Below, piece after piece: positions 16,814 to 26,474 of a DNA stretch of 64,000 nt (position 1 is its first letter; every line of letters starts with the position of its first letter). The translations under genes and the position numbers were made by a program. The notes beneath the pieces were generated by a model that was given only the letters and a program-made list of their open reading frames with translations, was not told the DNA's origin and did not search any database. The stretch comes from Bacillota bacterium. GTDB lineage: Bacteria > Bacillota > Desulfotomaculia > Desulfotomaculales > Desulfohalotomaculaceae. The stretch is from positions 124,001-188,000 of the forward strand of contig VENI01000005.1 in assembly GCA_009711615.1 (NCBI GenBank), written 5' to 3'.

Positions 16814-17287
16814 TTATTTTTTCTTGTCCAAGAAGTAACCACTATTTTGCTTAATTCTTTTTTTATATGCTGTCACACCGGTTTTTGAAGACTGTAGTGT
16901 TTTCATATTATGCTGCAGCTCTTTCAGGTTTCTTTCTACCTGTATCATGCTTTGTTCTGTCAACTCAAAGGATTCCTCAGCCGTTTTACTGGCAAGTTTC
17001 CAACACTGCTCTATTTCTTCAACCATTCCTGGGTGGAATTCTTTTACTCCATCCCAGTTACTCACTCCAATAAATGTTACCGTCTTTTCTTTCAGCATGT
17101 TCAGTTGCTGATCAAGACCATCAATCTCTTTAATATATTTCTGCCTGATCCCCAAATATTTTTCATAACTCTCCCAATCATCACTGGAATCTGCTAGCTG
17201 TTTGCTTACATGAAGCATTTGGTTCATTAATTTTTCTTTATGTCGGGAAACTTCCAGAAGTTTTGTTAGCAGATTATCTACCACCAT
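16814..17287 (-). CDS. Putative FliT/FlgN-like flagellar chaperone
   Basis: 157-residue all-helical protein rich in Glu, Lys and Gln with no membrane segment. It follows fliS with a 14-bp overlap, the place where fliT, the FliD chaperone, is found in other genomes. N-terminal LLTKLLEVSRHKEKLMNQML resembles export chaperones in pattern, but no diagnostic motif was recognised. Role inferred from position and helical composition only. Confidence 0.55.
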   Translation of the reverse strand: MVVDNLLTKLLEVSRHKEKLMNQMLHVSKQLADSSDDWESYEKYLGIRQKYIKEIDGLDQQLNMLKEKTVTFIGVSNWDGVKEFHPGMVEEIEQCWKLASKTAEESFELTEQSMIQVERNLKELQHNMKTLQSSKTGVTAYKKRIKQNSGYFLDKKK

Positions 17288-17678
17288 TGGCCGCCGCTAC
17301 TGCCCCGGTTTTGTTCTGCTTTACCGCTTCAGTCCAGGTGTTGCGCATTTCCTCCAGCAATTCCTGCACCTCCAAAAGAATCTCTTTATCTTTTTTTATG
17401 TTACCTTCCACCAGACGTCGTTTAACGTATTCATACAAACTGGCTAGATTTTGGGAAAGCTCATAATCCTGGTTTAAGGTTACCAACAATTCAGTAATGA
17501 TAGCATCTACTCGTTGAATGTAGTGGTTAGTCTGTTCAATATCTTTTTCCTCTAATTTGTTAATTGCTAGCTTATTAAATTTAACTGCACCATTATACAA
17601 CATTAATGTTAACTCACCAGGGTTTGCACTGTTAATGGCATTTTCCTGGTACTGAGCATAAGGATTTTGGGCTTGCAT
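17274..17678 (-). CDS. fliS: Flagellin export chaperone FliS
   Basis: Cytosolic four-helix chaperone that holds flagellin unpolymerised and targets it to the export gate. The start region NPYAQYQENAINSANPGELT and the core LTLMLYNGAVKFNKLAI, VTLNQDYELSQNLASLYEYV are characteristic. ATG at 17678 follows GGGAGG; a TTG five codons upstream is not needed. In Bacillus FliS also works with FliW and CsrA control of flagellin, which are present in this locus. Confidence 0.95.
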   Translation of the reverse strand: MQAQNPYAQYQENAINSANPGELTLMLYNGAVKFNKLAINKLEEKDIEQTNHYIQRVDAIITELLVTLNQDYELSQNLASLYEYVKRRLVEGNIKKDKEILLEVQELLEEMRNTWTEAVKQNKTGAVAAANGGR

Positions 17679-17699
17679 ATTATAACCTCCCAATCTAAT

Positions 17700-19280
17700 T
17701 TACATTCCGCCACCAAACTGCTGAGCCAACCACGCACTCTGCTGGTTCATCTGCTGGATTGCCTTTTCCATGGCACTGAACTGCCGCCAGTAGCGATCTT
17801 CAATCTGTACCAACCGATCTTCCCAGCGCTCAATGTCTTTATCTATGCCTTTCATTTCCTTACCTATAAAACTATCATCCACCAGGCTATAGTCATCGCT
17901 ACTACCTGCTCTACTTATCAACGAATCGATTCCATAATCTAGATCATCATACAGACGTTGGGCAATACCTTTATCATCATAGTCTTCGGCGCTTTTGGTG
18001 AATAGACTCATTACACCTTCCAGATCGTTCTGTAATGATTTTCGCAGTTTATCTTCATTTATAACCAGTTCACCACTCATGTAGTTCTCGGTAGTTTTAA
18101 TACCCAGGTCGTCTAAACGATCATAACCCTCTGTGCTGTTTACTCCTGGAACCATAGAACCCATGGTCATACGCATTTTAGAAACCACACTGGAAAGTAT
18201 TGGATCATTGTGTAATAAACCGCTACGTGCTTTATCTTGCCACTTTTCAATTTGATCATCTGTAAGTTGTTCTCGTCTCTGATCAGTTAGAGGCTTATAA
18301 TCTCTGTAATATTCTTCATAAAGCTTATCATTAATAGTCTTAACGGTTTCGTTGTATTTATCTATAAACTTAACAATGGAATCAAATACTGCTTCAGTAT
18401 CACGTTTCACAGTTACACTGGTTGGAACATAGTTGCCAACGCCATCAATGGGACTAACACTGGTTAAGTTTAATTTGATGCCAGCAATATCAGCAGTGTT
18501 AGACGAAAAAGTAAAATTAGTGCCATTAAAAGTTACTTTGGCATCTTCCCCAGTTAGAGTCTGAGCAACCCCGCCCGAACTGGGATCTGCAGTAAAAAAC
18601 TCGGTAAGTTTTAAATCATCATATAAGAAATTATTAGTAGTACTATCAGAAGAAGAAATCTTTATACTCTGTTCAGTTCCTGTTTCCGTTGTTTGCACGA
18701 AAACTCTATTTAATCCTTCGTCATAAGAAAGCTTTACGCCAAGATCTATACCATCCGTATTCTTCCAATTATTAATCTCAGATACCATTTCTTTAAGGCT
18801 TTGGTCTTTAGTAAAAGTAAACTCTTTACTGATACTATTCCCGTTTACATCTTTAATACCGGAATTAGTAACAGTAAAAGTAATATCAGAACTAACACCA
18901 AATTGGGCTTCCAGCGTATCCTGGTAAGCATTAATTTCAGCACTACTAACTGTATAGGCACTTTTTGCCAAGTTTTCCACTATTACTGAGTAAGTTCCCT
19001 CAACAGCGTCACTACCCGTGGTAGCAGTAAGAATACTCTTATCACTTGATGATGCACTATTCTTTAAATAACTTCCCTGAAGCTTCATGTCAAAGGCAAG
19101 ATCCCGTAGTGAACGCATTTTATTATTCAATTCCCGGTAATCTTCCTGCTTCCACTCCAGTTCCTGCTTCTCTTGTTCTAGCTTATCAACTTTCATACGC
19201 TCGGCCTTCATCAGGTCACTAACAATCTGATCAATATCCATCCCCGATGCCAGGCCACCAATTCGCATGTTAGAACTCAC
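17700..19280 (-). CDS. fliD: Flagellar filament capping protein FliD (HAP2)
   Basis: Cap at the filament tip that folds flagellin into place. N-terminal MRIGGLASGMDIDQIVSDLM (after four residues) and the coiled-coil segments of D0/D1 are canonical; C-terminal FliD_C block contains KFIDKYNETVKTINDKLYEE, GIDSLISRAG and a helical end. 526 residues. GTG start. A sigma-28 promoter lies 37-63 bp upstream. First gene of fliD-fliS-fliT-like-flaG. Confidence 0.96.
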   Translation of the reverse strand: MSSNMRIGGLASGMDIDQIVSDLMKAERMKVDKLEQEKQELEWKQEDYRELNNKMRSLRDLAFDMKLQGSYLKNSASSSDKSILTATTGSDAVEGTYSVIVENLAKSAYTVSSAEINAYQDTLEAQFGVSSDITFTVTNSGIKDVNGNSISKEFTFTKDQSLKEMVSEINNWKNTDGIDLGVKLSYDEGLNRVFVQTTETGTEQSIKISSSDSTTNNFLYDDLKLTEFFTADPSSGGVAQTLTGEDAKVTFNGTNFTFSSNTADIAGIKLNLTSVSPIDGVGNYVPTSVTVKRDTEAVFDSIVKFIDKYNETVKTINDKLYEEYYRDYKPLTDQRREQLTDDQIEKWQDKARSGLLHNDPILSSVVSKMRMTMGSMVPGVNSTEGYDRLDDLGIKTTENYMSGELVINEDKLRKSLQNDLEGVMSLFTKSAEDYDDKGIAQRLYDDLDYGIDSLISRAGSSDDYSLVDDSFIGKEMKGIDKDIERWEDRLVQIEDRYWRQFSAMEKAIQQMNQQSAWLAQQFGGGM

Positions 19281-19316
19281 ATTTATCCCGCCCTTCTGTG
19301 GGAATATATATTATCT

Positions 19317-19343
19317 TTATCGGCGTAAAAATAAACTTCTTTA
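19317..19343 (-). promoter_or_regulatory. Sigma-28 (SigD/FliA) promoter of fliD
   Basis: Minus strand: -35 TAAA (19340-19343), 15-bp spacer, -10 GCCGATAA (19317-19324), an exact match to the FliA/SigD consensus pattern. Transcription should start about 7 bp later, giving a short fliD leader. Confidence 0.88.
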
Positions 19344-19365
19344 TACCTTTACTCAAAAACAAAAA

Positions 19366-19402
19366 TAACGTTGTTGCGCATTAAACCTGCACATCAACGT
19401 TA
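19366..19402 (-). terminator. Terminator of the small motility operon
   Basis: Minus-strand hairpin TAACGTTG/CAACGTTA extended by TGTGCA/TGCGCA, followed by TTTTT. It overlaps the last codons of the YjfB-like gene and ends its transcript just before the fliD promoter. Confidence 0.85.
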
Positions 19403-19584
19403 CTACCCATATGGGGCAAGTTAGCTTTTGTCTGAACTTTCCCTTCGGCAACTTTGTCCAGCATCTGATTTACAATAGTGCTATTGTTTTCAGCATTGCT
19501 CATCGCCTTTTTCATTACAGCCAAACCAACATTCTGTTTCAACTGCACCTGATTTTTCATGATGGATAATGCAGCAATATCCAT
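19381..19584 (-). CDS. YjfB-family putative motility protein
   Basis: 67 residues; the N-terminal MDIAALSIMKNQVQLKQNVG is the mark of the YjfB family, small proteins found with motility genes and, in Bacillus, under sigma-D control. Function unknown. ATG after AGAGGTG. Third gene of a three-gene unit behind its own sigma-28 promoter, consistent with late-class expression. Confidence 0.85.
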   Translation of the reverse strand: MDIAALSIMKNQVQLKQNVGLAVMKKAMSNAENNSTIVNQMLDKVAEGKVQTKANLPHMGSNVDVQV

Positions 19585-19597
19585 TTACAACACCTCT

Positions 19598-19969
19598 TTA
19601 TGAAAGTATAAGTGGCTTTAACACTCTATTTATCTCTGCGTGCCACTTTTTATAGTTGGGCATCAAGTTAAACTGTACAACCTCCTGGGCTTTACCAGGT
19701 TCACCTTGTTCAAAAGCAGATACTACCAATTCAAAACCATTACGTACTTTTTTACCTAAAGATTCTAGTTCATTGGAAGCTAACTCTGATAAAACAGGTT
19801 GAATGGATGCATCAATAGATAAACATGCCTTCATTACATCTTCCAACAAGGGAATAGCCTGTTGATAGTTGCCTTCATTAAGTTTACTGCTTATATGCAG
19901 CATTCCTTCCAACCCTGTTTCAGACAGATCCACAGCCCGCTTTATTACGTCATAGTACTTGTTGTCCAT
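19598..19969 (-). CDS. Hypothetical helical protein in a sigma-28 motility unit
   Basis: 123 residues, predicted mostly helical, acidic, without membrane segments or recognised motifs. Opening MDNKYYDVIKRAVDLSETGL and a C-terminal NYKKWHAEINRVLKPL could suggest a small helical bundle, such as an export chaperone, but no family was identified. Located between a coiled-coil protein and a YjfB-like gene, so co-expressed with the late flagellar genes. ATG after GGAGA. Confidence 0.6.
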   Translation of the reverse strand: MDNKYYDVIKRAVDLSETGLEGMLHISSKLNEGNYQQAIPLLEDVMKACLSIDASIQPVLSELASNELESLGKKVRNGFELVVSAFEQGEPGKAQEVVQFNLMPNYKKWHAEINRVLKPLILS

Positions 19970-19998
19970 CTAATTTCTCCATTCCTTAGAATTTAGAA

Positions 19999-20235
19999 TT
20001 AATGAAAGCCCTTCCAAAAAGACTTACTCATTTCATCCAGTTCATTAACATACCGCTGTAACTTTTGCAGTTGCATGTTTATATCTTCTCTTTCTATAGA
20101 ATCTATAGCTTCTCCTTTTGCATATTCAGCTAAATCTTTCATCTCTATTAACTTATGCTCAATTTCATCAAGCAATTCTATTCTGTATTTCACCCATTCC
20201 AACCTCTGCCTTAAATGTTCTTCATTAGAACCCAT
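19999..20235 (-). CDS. Hypothetical short coiled-coil protein, first gene of a sigma-28 unit
   Basis: 78-residue, highly charged helical protein (heptad-like Leu/Ile spacing across LEWVKYRIELLDEIEHKLIE and MQLQKLQRYVNELDEM). No family recognised. Its ATG follows GAGGTG and lies about 20 bp after a sigma-28 -10 element, so it is expressed with the filament genes. A chaperone or regulatory role is possible but not shown. Confidence 0.6.
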   Translation of the reverse strand: MGSNEEHLRQRLEWVKYRIELLDEIEHKLIEMKDLAEYAKGEAIDSIEREDINMQLQKLQRYVNELDEMSKSFWKGFH

Positions 20236-20255
20236 AATTATTCACCTCAATAAAT

Positions 20256-20282
20256 ATATCGGCAAATTATAGGTATTCTTAA
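20256..20282 (-). promoter_or_regulatory. Sigma-28 promoter of the three-gene small motility unit
   Basis: Minus strand: -10 GCCGATAT (20256-20263) is an exact match; the -35 at 15-bp spacing is TTAA (20279-20282), or TAAG with 14 bp. Transcription would begin just before the ribosome site of the 78-residue protein. Confidence 0.78.
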
Positions 20283-20317
20283 GTCAGACGGGCGTTTTTC
20301 TGATAATTTAATAGCAA

Positions 20318-20347
20318 AAGAGACCCTGTAAATTTCCAGAGTCCCTC
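20318..20347 (-). terminator. Terminator of the amino-acid ABC transporter operon
   Basis: Minus-strand 11-bp stem with several G-U pairs (GAGGGACTCTG / CAGGGTCTCTT) around an A/T-rich loop, ending in TTTT, about 40 bp after the ATPase stop codon. Confidence 0.65.
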
Positions 20348-20386
20348 AAAACTTTCAATAAGTTAATAAGTTAGGTGCCTGGCACT

Positions 20387-21127
20387 TTACTTCTGCTCTA
20401 AAGTGCGTTTTAAGAATTCCTTGGTACGTTCCTGGGTTGGATTATTGAAAATTTGCTCTGGGCTTCCTTCCTCAGCAATAACTCCTTTGTCCATAAATAC
20501 CACACGGTCAGATACGTCTTTGGCAAATCCCATCTCATGAGTAACTATTAACATAGTAAGACCAAGTTTAGCAAGCTCCTTCATAACCCTAAGAACTTCT
20601 CCTACCATTTCCGGGTCGAGGGCTGATGTTGGCTCATCAAACAACATTACATCCGGTTCCATAGAAAGTGCTCTAGCAATAGCCACACGTTGTTTTTGAC
20701 CACCCGATAATTGTTTTGGTTTTGCATTAATAAATTGATCCATTCCAACAACTTGTAAATATTTCATGGCTACTTTTTCAGCTTCTTGTCTAGAACGTTT
20801 TAGCACTTTTAGTTGTCCCACGACACAATTGTTTAATACATTGTGATTATTAAACAAGTTAAACTGTTGGAATACCATCCCTAAATTTGTACGATAGGCG
20901 TAGATATCATGCTTATCGTCCAGAATATTTTCCCCATTATAAATGATTTGACCACCACTGGGTTTTTCTAAAAGATTAACACAACGAAGAAGAGTTGATT
21001 TACCAGATCCGGATGAACCAATGATACAGACTACTTCTCCTTTGACTACTGAAAAATCAATATCTTTTAACACTTCATGAGCTCCAAAGGATTTGCTTAG
21101 ATGTTGAACATCAATTACTTTTTCCAT
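20387..21127 (-). CDS. Polar amino-acid ABC transporter, ATP-binding protein
   Basis: Cytosolic ATPase of a GlnQ/HisP-type importer. Walker [10 protein letters not shown] near residue 36, signature [15 protein letters not shown], Walker [13 protein letters not shown] and the H-loop IVTHEMGFA are all intact. 246 residues from the ATG at 21127, which follows AAGGAGG with 9-nt spacing; the longer TTG start three codons upstream lies in the spacer. Third gene of a binding protein-permease-ATPase unit placed between flagellar units. Confidence 0.95.
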   Translation of the reverse strand: MEKVIDVQHLSKSFGAHEVLKDIDFSVVKGEVVCIIGSSGSGKSTLLRCVNLLEKPSGGQIIYNGENILDDKHDIYAYRTNLGMVFQQFNLFNNHNVLNNCVVGQLKVLKRSRQEAEKVAMKYLQVVGMDQFINAKPKQLSGGQKQRVAIARALSMEPDVMLFDEPTSALDPEMVGEVLRVMKELAKLGLTMLIVTHEMGFAKDVSDRVVFMDKGVIAEEGSPEQIFNNPTQERTKEFLKRTLEQK

Positions 21128-21146
21128 ATCTCTCAACCTCCTTCGT

Positions 21147-21917
21147 CTATGCCTCTCTGTTATTTTTACGTAGCCTATCTTCTGGTGTTTCTACTTGCAT
21201 TTGATTAGCAACCATAGTGTAATCGTCCGGACCATCTAATTTCCTTTCAACCAAACGCAAAATTCTTGTTACTGTAAAGGTCATGATAAAATACAAAATA
21301 CACGCAATAAAAAACGATTCAAAATATCTGAAGTTGTTTCCTGCAACGGATTTTGTTTGGAAAAATAATTCGTTTACAGATATTACGTTAAGCACTGATG
21401 TATCTTTGATATTAATGACAAATTCATTACCGGTTGCTGGCAAAATGTTACGAATTACTTGTGGTAATACAATATTAATCATGGTTTGAGTATGGTTCAT
21501 TCCTATTGCATGCGCTGCTTCAAATTGTCCTTTATCTATAGAAATAATACCCCCACGAACAATTTCTGACATATAAGCCCCTGTATTAATAGATACGATA
21601 AAGATTGCTGCATATAAACGGTCCATATCCACACCAAATGCCATAGCAGAACCATAAAAAATCACCATAGCTTGTACTATCATAGGAGTACCACGGAAAA
21701 ATTCTATATAGGTAGTAAGAATAGTATTAATAACTTTAAGTATGATTCTTTTTGGCCCTCTTTCAGGCATTGGAATAGTACGTATAACTCCGATTATCAA
21801 ACCTATAAAAGATCCTATAATAGTACCAGTTATGGAAACTAGAAGAGTTATGCCAGCTCCACGAAGGAACATTGGCCAGTTACTGACAAGAATATTTACT
21901 ACCCACTCAAATGACAT
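21147..21917 (-). CDS. Polar amino-acid ABC transporter, permease
   Basis: Inner-membrane permease of the HisM/GlnP type. About five transmembrane helices; the family coupling motif is seen in [20 protein letters not shown] and [20 protein letters not shown]. 256 residues, typical length. ATG after AGGAGAAAG. Only one permease gene is present, so the channel is presumably a homodimer. Confidence 0.94.
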   Translation of the reverse strand: MSFEWVVNILVSNWPMFLRGAGITLLVSITGTIIGSFIGLIIGVIRTIPMPERGPKRIILKVINTILTTYIEFFRGTPMIVQAMVIFYGSAMAFGVDMDRLYAAIFIVSINTGAYMSEIVRGGIISIDKGQFEAAHAIGMNHTQTMINIVLPQVIRNILPATGNEFVINIKDTSVLNVISVNELFFQTKSVAGNNFRYFESFFIACILYFIMTFTVTRILRLVERKLDGPDDYTMVANQMQVETPEDRLRKNNREA

Positions 21918-21983
21918 TGTTCTTTCTCCTTTACAACATTATAAAACCGGGTGCAAATTTGTTGAACCCGGTTTCAATAATCT

Positions 21984-22835
21984 TTATTCAGCTGCTGGTT
22001 GATTCTTAATAGCGGCATCCATTATACTTTGGCGCTCTTCTTGAGAGACCCCTGCCAAAGTTTCATTTATTTGGTCAGCTAGTTCGCTACCTTTTCTCAA
22101 ACCTACAGCAATGGCTGTATCATCATCAGATGTCTCAAATCCTTCTTCGAATTCAACCATAGCAAAGTTATCATTGGCAGCCGAAGCACTGACACCCTCT
22201 GGACGTTCTGAAACGTAGCCATCAATTACCCCTGATTCTAGAGCAACTCTCATTGCCGGGAAGTTATCCATAGCTGGCTGTTTAGCTACACCTTCAATTT
22301 GATCAATTACTGAATAGTGGAATGTATTTAATTGTGCAGTTATTTTTGCTCCATTGAAATCTTGGATCGAGGTGGCGTCTTCATATTCCCCACCTTTTTT
22401 AACAACCATAATTAAGTCTGATTTATAATAGTTGTCTGAGAAATCAATTACCTCTTTACGTTCTGCCGTTGGTGACATACCTGCAATGATTGCATCAATT
22501 TTGCCTGATTGTAATGCTGGTACAAGACCATCCCATTCAGTCTTAACAATTACTAATTCTTTTCCTAACCCTTCGGCAATTCTCTTAGCAATTTCTACAT
22601 CATATCCACCTGCATATTCTGCACTGCCGTCAATTTTAACCCCACCATTAGAATCATCCATTTGAGTCCAGTTGAATGGCGCATAGCCACATTCAAGACC
22701 AACCTTAAATGTTCCACCTTCGGTTGCCGCTGGTTCTTCTGATGTTTCTGAAGAAGTATCATTTGAACCACATGCTGTTAATAGCATAACCATAGATATC
22801 GACAGAACCAGAAACAATAACAATTTCTTTTTCAT
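21984..22835 (-). CDS. Amino-acid ABC transporter, substrate-binding lipoprotein
   Basis: Extracellular solute receptor of family SBP_bac_3. From the ATG at 22835 (preceded by GGGGAGGAG) the protein begins with a lipoprotein signal ending LLTACGSN, so Cys20 or so would be lipidated. Then a Thr/Ser/Glu linker and the domain with VGLECGYAPFNWTQ, YAGGYDVEIAKRIAEGLGKE and IIAGMSPTAERKEVIDFSDN. The in-frame extension to 22907 has no ribosome site. Substrate probably a polar amino acid; which one cannot be read from sequence. Confidence 0.94.
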   Translation of the reverse strand: MKKKLLLFLVLSISMVMLLTACGSNDTSSETSEEPAATEGGTFKVGLECGYAPFNWTQMDDSNGGVKIDGSAEYAGGYDVEIAKRIAEGLGKELVIVKTEWDGLVPALQSGKIDAIIAGMSPTAERKEVIDFSDNYYKSDLIMVVKKGGEYEDATSIQDFNGAKITAQLNTFHYSVIDQIEGVAKQPAMDNFPAMRVALESGVIDGYVSERPEGVSASAANDNFAMVEFEEGFETSDDDTAIAVGLRKGSELADQINETLAGVSQEERQSIMDAAIKNQPAAE

Positions 22836-23077
22836 AACTCTAAACTCTCCTCCCCTTTTTAACTTAAAAAGGACATTTTTCCAAAATATCCTTTTTAATT
22901 CTACCATTGTTTATGCATGATTTCAATAATAATATAAGGTAGTTGTCCAAAGGAATTCTTCTAATATTAGAAAAGTAGATCTTAATACCGGCAGTTCCAA
23001 ATATGTTAGGTACCTGTCACCTTATTTTAACAAAATTAGTTAGTCTGGCACCATCCTCAAATAAGTTACGAAAAGAG
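22836..23077. other. Intergenic region upstream of the amino-acid transporter
   Basis: About 240 bp without a gene. It contains a short sequence GGTACCTGTCACCTT (23011-23025) related to one at 20372, and presumably the transporter promoter, but no convincing -35/-10 pair, riboswitch or operator was found. Confidence 0.5.
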
Positions 23078-23109
23078 AAAGAGATCTCAGGAAAACCTGA
23101 GACCTCTTT
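23078..23109 (-). terminator. Terminator of the 1000-residue flagellin gene
   Basis: Minus-strand 14-bp stem (AAAGAGGTCTCAGG with CCTGAGATCTCTTT, one G-U pair) around TTTT, followed by a T-rich tail. Lies just after the flagellin stop codon. Confidence 0.8.
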
Positions 23110-23131
23110 GTTTTTGTATTTAATGGATATA

Positions 23132-26100
23132 TTATCGTAGCAGTTGCAGTACGCCTTGTGGCTGTTGGTTAGCTTGAGCCAGCATAGCTTGTGCTGCTTG
23201 TGCCAAGATGTTGTTCTTAGTGTGTTCCATCATTTCCTTAGCCATATCAACGTCACGGATACGTGATTCAGCAGCTGTCAGGTTTTCAGCTGATGTTCCA
23301 AGGTTGTTGATTGTGTGCTCTAAGCGGTTTTGGAAGGCACCTAGCTTGGAACGTTCAGCAGAAACATTTTCAATTGCGTTATTTATTACATCTACTGCAG
23401 CTGATGCTTTTTCATGACTGGAAACATCCAGTGCAAATTCTACCTTATCGTTGTTTGTACCATCGGTAACTGATTCGTTTGTTGTAAAGGATGCATTTGC
23501 AATGGTATTACCGTCGTTATCTGTTACTGCTTCGTCTGCAGCTTTACCACTAATACCAAGGGCAACAGCTCTCATATCTGAAATATCAACTGAGAAACTT
23601 TGGCCCATGTTTGCACCAATTTGCATTGATAAGGAATTATCAATAGTATCATCCTCAACGTTAAAAGTAGCTTCATCTCCACCTTCCACGTCTACAACCG
23701 TTTCTATACTAAGGCCATTACCGAAATCTATTTTATCTCCTGCGTCAAAGTCAATTGGTGAACCAATATCATTGCCGGTATCGGTATTAGTAAGGGTAGC
23801 ACTAAAGTTATCTTGGCCTGCTTTAACTGAGAAGTAAAGATCGCCAGCAGATAAGCTCGTGCCATCATATGCAAAAGTAATTCCTTCTCCCAAATCAATT
23901 GTTTCGGTAGCGGTAGAACCACTCAATACTTTAGTTCCTAGACCATTACTTCCATCAGCATCTTGAATCTCTGCAGTATATGTTGACTGTGCAGCAACTG
24001 TAAAATCTATAAATGTAGTTGCAGAACTTCCTGAGCCTAAGCCACTCAAAGCAGATGCATCTAGATCTACGAAAACTCCATTACCAGCTGCACCTAATGC
24101 AATGTTGGTAACATTGGATTCATCGGCTAAGTCTGCTTCTGTGAATGTATAAGCATTTCCCAGTTCCTCACCAGCGTCCATTGTATCATCAGTATCAGCA
24201 TCTGCATATAGCTGCACAGAGTAGTCAGTACTTACATCTACAGTTGTTGTCTGAGTTTGGCCACCTACTAAATCTGCACCTGCTATATCCATAGATAACG
24301 TATCAGTACCGAAAGTAAAGGGAGCAGAAGCATCCTGGTCACCGTCTTGGTCAAACATTGCTGTTTGTGTAGTTGCTGTATCGCTATCCTTAGTTACAGA
24401 AACTTGATTTCTAATCACATCTGCGCTTCCACTGTTGTCTGATAGATCAATAGTCTGACCGTCCATTTCACCCACAGTTGAGTCAGTTGTTCCAGAATCA
24501 CTTGCATAAACCTGTTGTTGATCTACATCAAAGGATATATCACCTAAATTGATAGTTTTTGCACCGGCGGTATTTGTGAAAGATGCTTCTACTGATTGTA
24601 CAACCGTGTCACCAGATCCTGTATCGCTTGTAAGATCAAATCTAAGCTTAACATCATCTGTAGCATTCGATACTGCAGTTGATGTTGAACCCATTGCTGT
24701 CGAAATGTCATTAGTAGTGTCAGCACCACCGCTCCAAGCTACATCGAAAGTTGATCCCAATGCTTCATAGTTATTAGCTTCTATCTTAATTTTACCGTCT
24801 GATGTTGAAGTTACATTATAAGTGATTCCTTCATGTGCACTGCCATCAAATTCTGCATTAATATCACTTTGTATTGCAGAAGCAAAGGTTGTCATATTCG
24901 CCGCTGAAGACAAATCATAACCTGAGCCTGAGTCTAATGCTTGAACATTGGTTAATGAAACACTTATATTTTGGACAGCACCTTGTGAGTCAGTATATGT
25001 TAAGGTTAAGGTATCATCTCTTAATGATGTAGCCGTATTACCTGTTGAAACATCCGCACTGGTAGCTACAGCATTTGTATCTCCAAGCTGAGTTGTCTTA
25101 ATCTTGTAACTATCAGCCGACTGATATGTTGAATTACTAGCTATTTGTAAGTTGCTAATGGCACCTGAATCATCACTGCTATAAATAGTGGTACTGCCAT
25201 TAATTATTGCAGTTCCTGAATTTATTTGACTTCCGTCAATAACTGTATCAACTGCAACATCAAACCGGGTTCCATCATCAAAAGCAGATACATCAAGGTT
25301 GCTTATACCAGAAGCGTTACTGCCTGTTGCTGTCTTAGTAACTGTTTTCTCAACATTAATATTATAGGTTCCATCTGTCAAATTGGAATCACCGGAAACG
25401 TTTATTGGATTAGTTGTGTCAGAACTTAACAAGCTAGAGGTATCATTTGTACCTGATACTTCAGGGGCAGTAGTCTGAGCCACCGTAACTTTATAACTTC
25501 CTTCGTCTAATGTTGTAGGGTCGTTTGTCTCAACACTTCCAACAGTACCAATTTGTTCACCGGACACCATGTTTGCAACATCATTTGCTATAGATATCTT
25601 ATAACCACCAGTTGCCAATTCAGAAGTTGCATCTATTGCGACATCTGACAACGCCCCGGCATTTGTAAGGCTATAAGAATCACCTGTTATTATTCTTCCA
25701 TCACCAGTTATAGAGATGTCACCTTTTAGCAATTCCTGGGTGTTAAACTCTGTAGTATTACCTACACGGTTAATTTCAGAAGTAAGCTGGTTGATTTCTT
25801 TTTGAATTTCAGCACGGTCTACATCAACGTTTGTGTCATTGGCTGCTTGGTTAGCCAACTCACGCATACGCTGTAGAATACTGTGTGTTTCATTCAGTGC
25901 ACCTTCTGCAGTTTGGATAAGAGAAATACCATCTTGAGCGTTACGGCTAGCCTGTTCTAAGCCACGAATCTGGCCACGCATCTTTTCTGAAATAGCCAGA
26001 CCAGCGGCGTCATCGCCTGCTCTGTTGATGCGTAGACCTGATGACAGTTTTTCCAGTGATTTTGCACCAGCAGATTGGTTGGCAGTCAACTGACGATAAG

Positions 26101-26134
26101 TGTTTAAAGCTGCAATATTGTGATTAATTCTCAT
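23132..26134 (-). CDS. Giant flagellin (1000 residues)
   Basis: Filament protein with intact D0/D1 ends: N-terminal [20 protein letters not shown] through about residue 145, and C-terminal [20 protein letters not shown] to [11 protein letters not shown]. Between them lie about 750 residues of Thr/Ser/Asp/Gly-rich beta-type sequence, several times the usual D2/D3 insert, with loosely repeated [20 protein letters not shown] and [11 protein letters not shown]-like stretches. The N-terminal 90 codons match the second flagellin almost residue for residue, suggesting gene conversion. No HExxH metalloprotease motif was noticed, so it is not an obvious flagellinolysin. Strong ribosome site AAGGAGG; leader carries a CsrA-type hairpin. 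csrA1 lies directly upstream. Confidence 0.95.
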   Translation of the reverse strand: MRINHNIAALNTYRQLTANQSAGAKSLEKLSSGLRINRAGDDAAGLAISEKMRGQIRGLEQASRNAQDGISLIQTAEGALNETHSILQRMRELANQAANDTNVDVDRAEIQKEINQLTSEINRVGNTTEFNTQELLKGDISITGDGRIITGDSYSLTNAGALSDVAIDATSELATGGYKISIANDVANMVSGEQIGTVGSVETNDPTTLDEGSYKVTVAQTTAPEVSGTNDTSSLLSSDTTNPINVSGDSNLTDGTYNINVEKTVTKTATGSNASGISNLDVSAFDDGTRFDVAVDTVIDGSQINSGTAIINGSTTIYSSDDSGAISNLQIASNSTYQSADSYKIKTTQLGDTNAVATSADVSTGNTATSLRDDTLTLTYTDSQGAVQNISVSLTNVQALDSGSGYDLSSAANMTTFASAIQSDINAEFDGSAHEGITYNVTSTSDGKIKIEANNYEALGSTFDVAWSGGADTTNDISTAMGSTSTAVSNATDDVKLRFDLTSDTGSGDTVVQSVEASFTNTAGAKTINLGDISFDVDQQQVYASDSGTTDSTVGEMDGQTIDLSDNSGSADVIRNQVSVTKDSDTATTQTAMFDQDGDQDASAPFTFGTDTLSMDIAGADLVGGQTQTTTVDVSTDYSVQLYADADTDDTMDAGEELGNAYTFTEADLADESNVTNIALGAAGNGVFVDLDASALSGLGSGSSATTFIDFTVAAQSTYTAEIQDADGSNGLGTKVLSGSTATETIDLGEGITFAYDGTSLSAGDLYFSVKAGQDNFSATLTNTDTGNDIGSPIDFDAGDKIDFGNGLSIETVVDVEGGDEATFNVEDDTIDNSLSMQIGANMGQSFSVDISDMRAVALGISGKAADEAVTDNDGNTIANASFTTNESVTDGTNNDKVEFALDVSSHEKASAAVDVINNAIENVSAERSKLGAFQNRLEHTINNLGTSAENLTAAESRIRDVDMAKEMMEHTKNNILAQAAQAMLAQANQQPQGVLQLLR

Positions 26135-26162
26135 TAAAATACCTCCTTGTTATTTTGCTGTA

Positions 26163-26180
26163 GTGAACTTCCTTTTTCAC
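26163..26180 (-). promoter_or_regulatory. Putative CsrA-binding hairpin in the giant flagellin leader
   Basis: Minus-strand RNA: GTGAA stem, loop AAAGGAAG, TTCAC, 16 bp upstream of the SD (AAGGAGG). A GGA in a hairpin loop plus a second GGA in the ribosome site is the arrangement by which CsrA represses flagellin translation in Bacillus. Inference from pattern. Confidence 0.5.
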
Positions 26181-26263
26181 CTTGTATATATAACAAGCCT
26201 ATGGCCACTCGGCTTATTAACTAAAAGAAACAAATAGTTTAATAACACAAAACAAATTTATTA

Positions 26264-26443
26264 CTACTTAACAGTGGCTAAATTGCTGTTTTCCTTTTCA
26301 AAAATTTCTCCCCTAACAATTCGTACATCTTTGGGGGCATCTATTGCTAAACGCAAGCTACCGTCATCACTTTTAACAACTTTTACCATTATTTTTCCAT
26401 CAATCATTACATGCTCTCCGGGTTTCCTACCTAAGACCAGCAT
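26264..26443 (-). CDS. csrA: Translational regulator CsrA (paralogue 1)
   Basis: 59-residue RNA-binding dimer subunit that binds GGA motifs in mRNA leaders. The protein opens MLVLGRKPGEHVMIDGKIMV and contains the core SLRLAIDAPKDVRIVRGEIF, matching CsrA over its full length, including the arginine of VRGE that contacts RNA. ATG is preceded by AAGGAGG. It lies 129 bp upstream of the giant flagellin and about 240 bp downstream of a sigma-28 promoter, with two terminator-like hairpins in between. It is closer to paralogue 2 than to the fliW-linked paralogue 3. Confidence 0.93.
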   Translation of the reverse strand: MLVLGRKPGEHVMIDGKIMVKVVKSDDGSLRLAIDAPKDVRIVRGEIFEKENSNLATVK

Positions 26444-26474
26444 TTTAAAACCTCCTTGTTTTAGAAATAAAAAA

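Noticed and set aside
20372-20388. GGTGCCTGGCAC-type motif (also GGTACCTGTCACC at 23011 and a reverse form near 44877)
   Set aside because: Short and degenerate; may be a dispersed motif, but three poor copies do not support a call.
24549-25429. Plus-strand open frames inside the giant flagellin
   Set aside because: Low-complexity Thr/Ser/Asp coding sequence leaves the opposite strand open; no ribosome sites or protein-like features.
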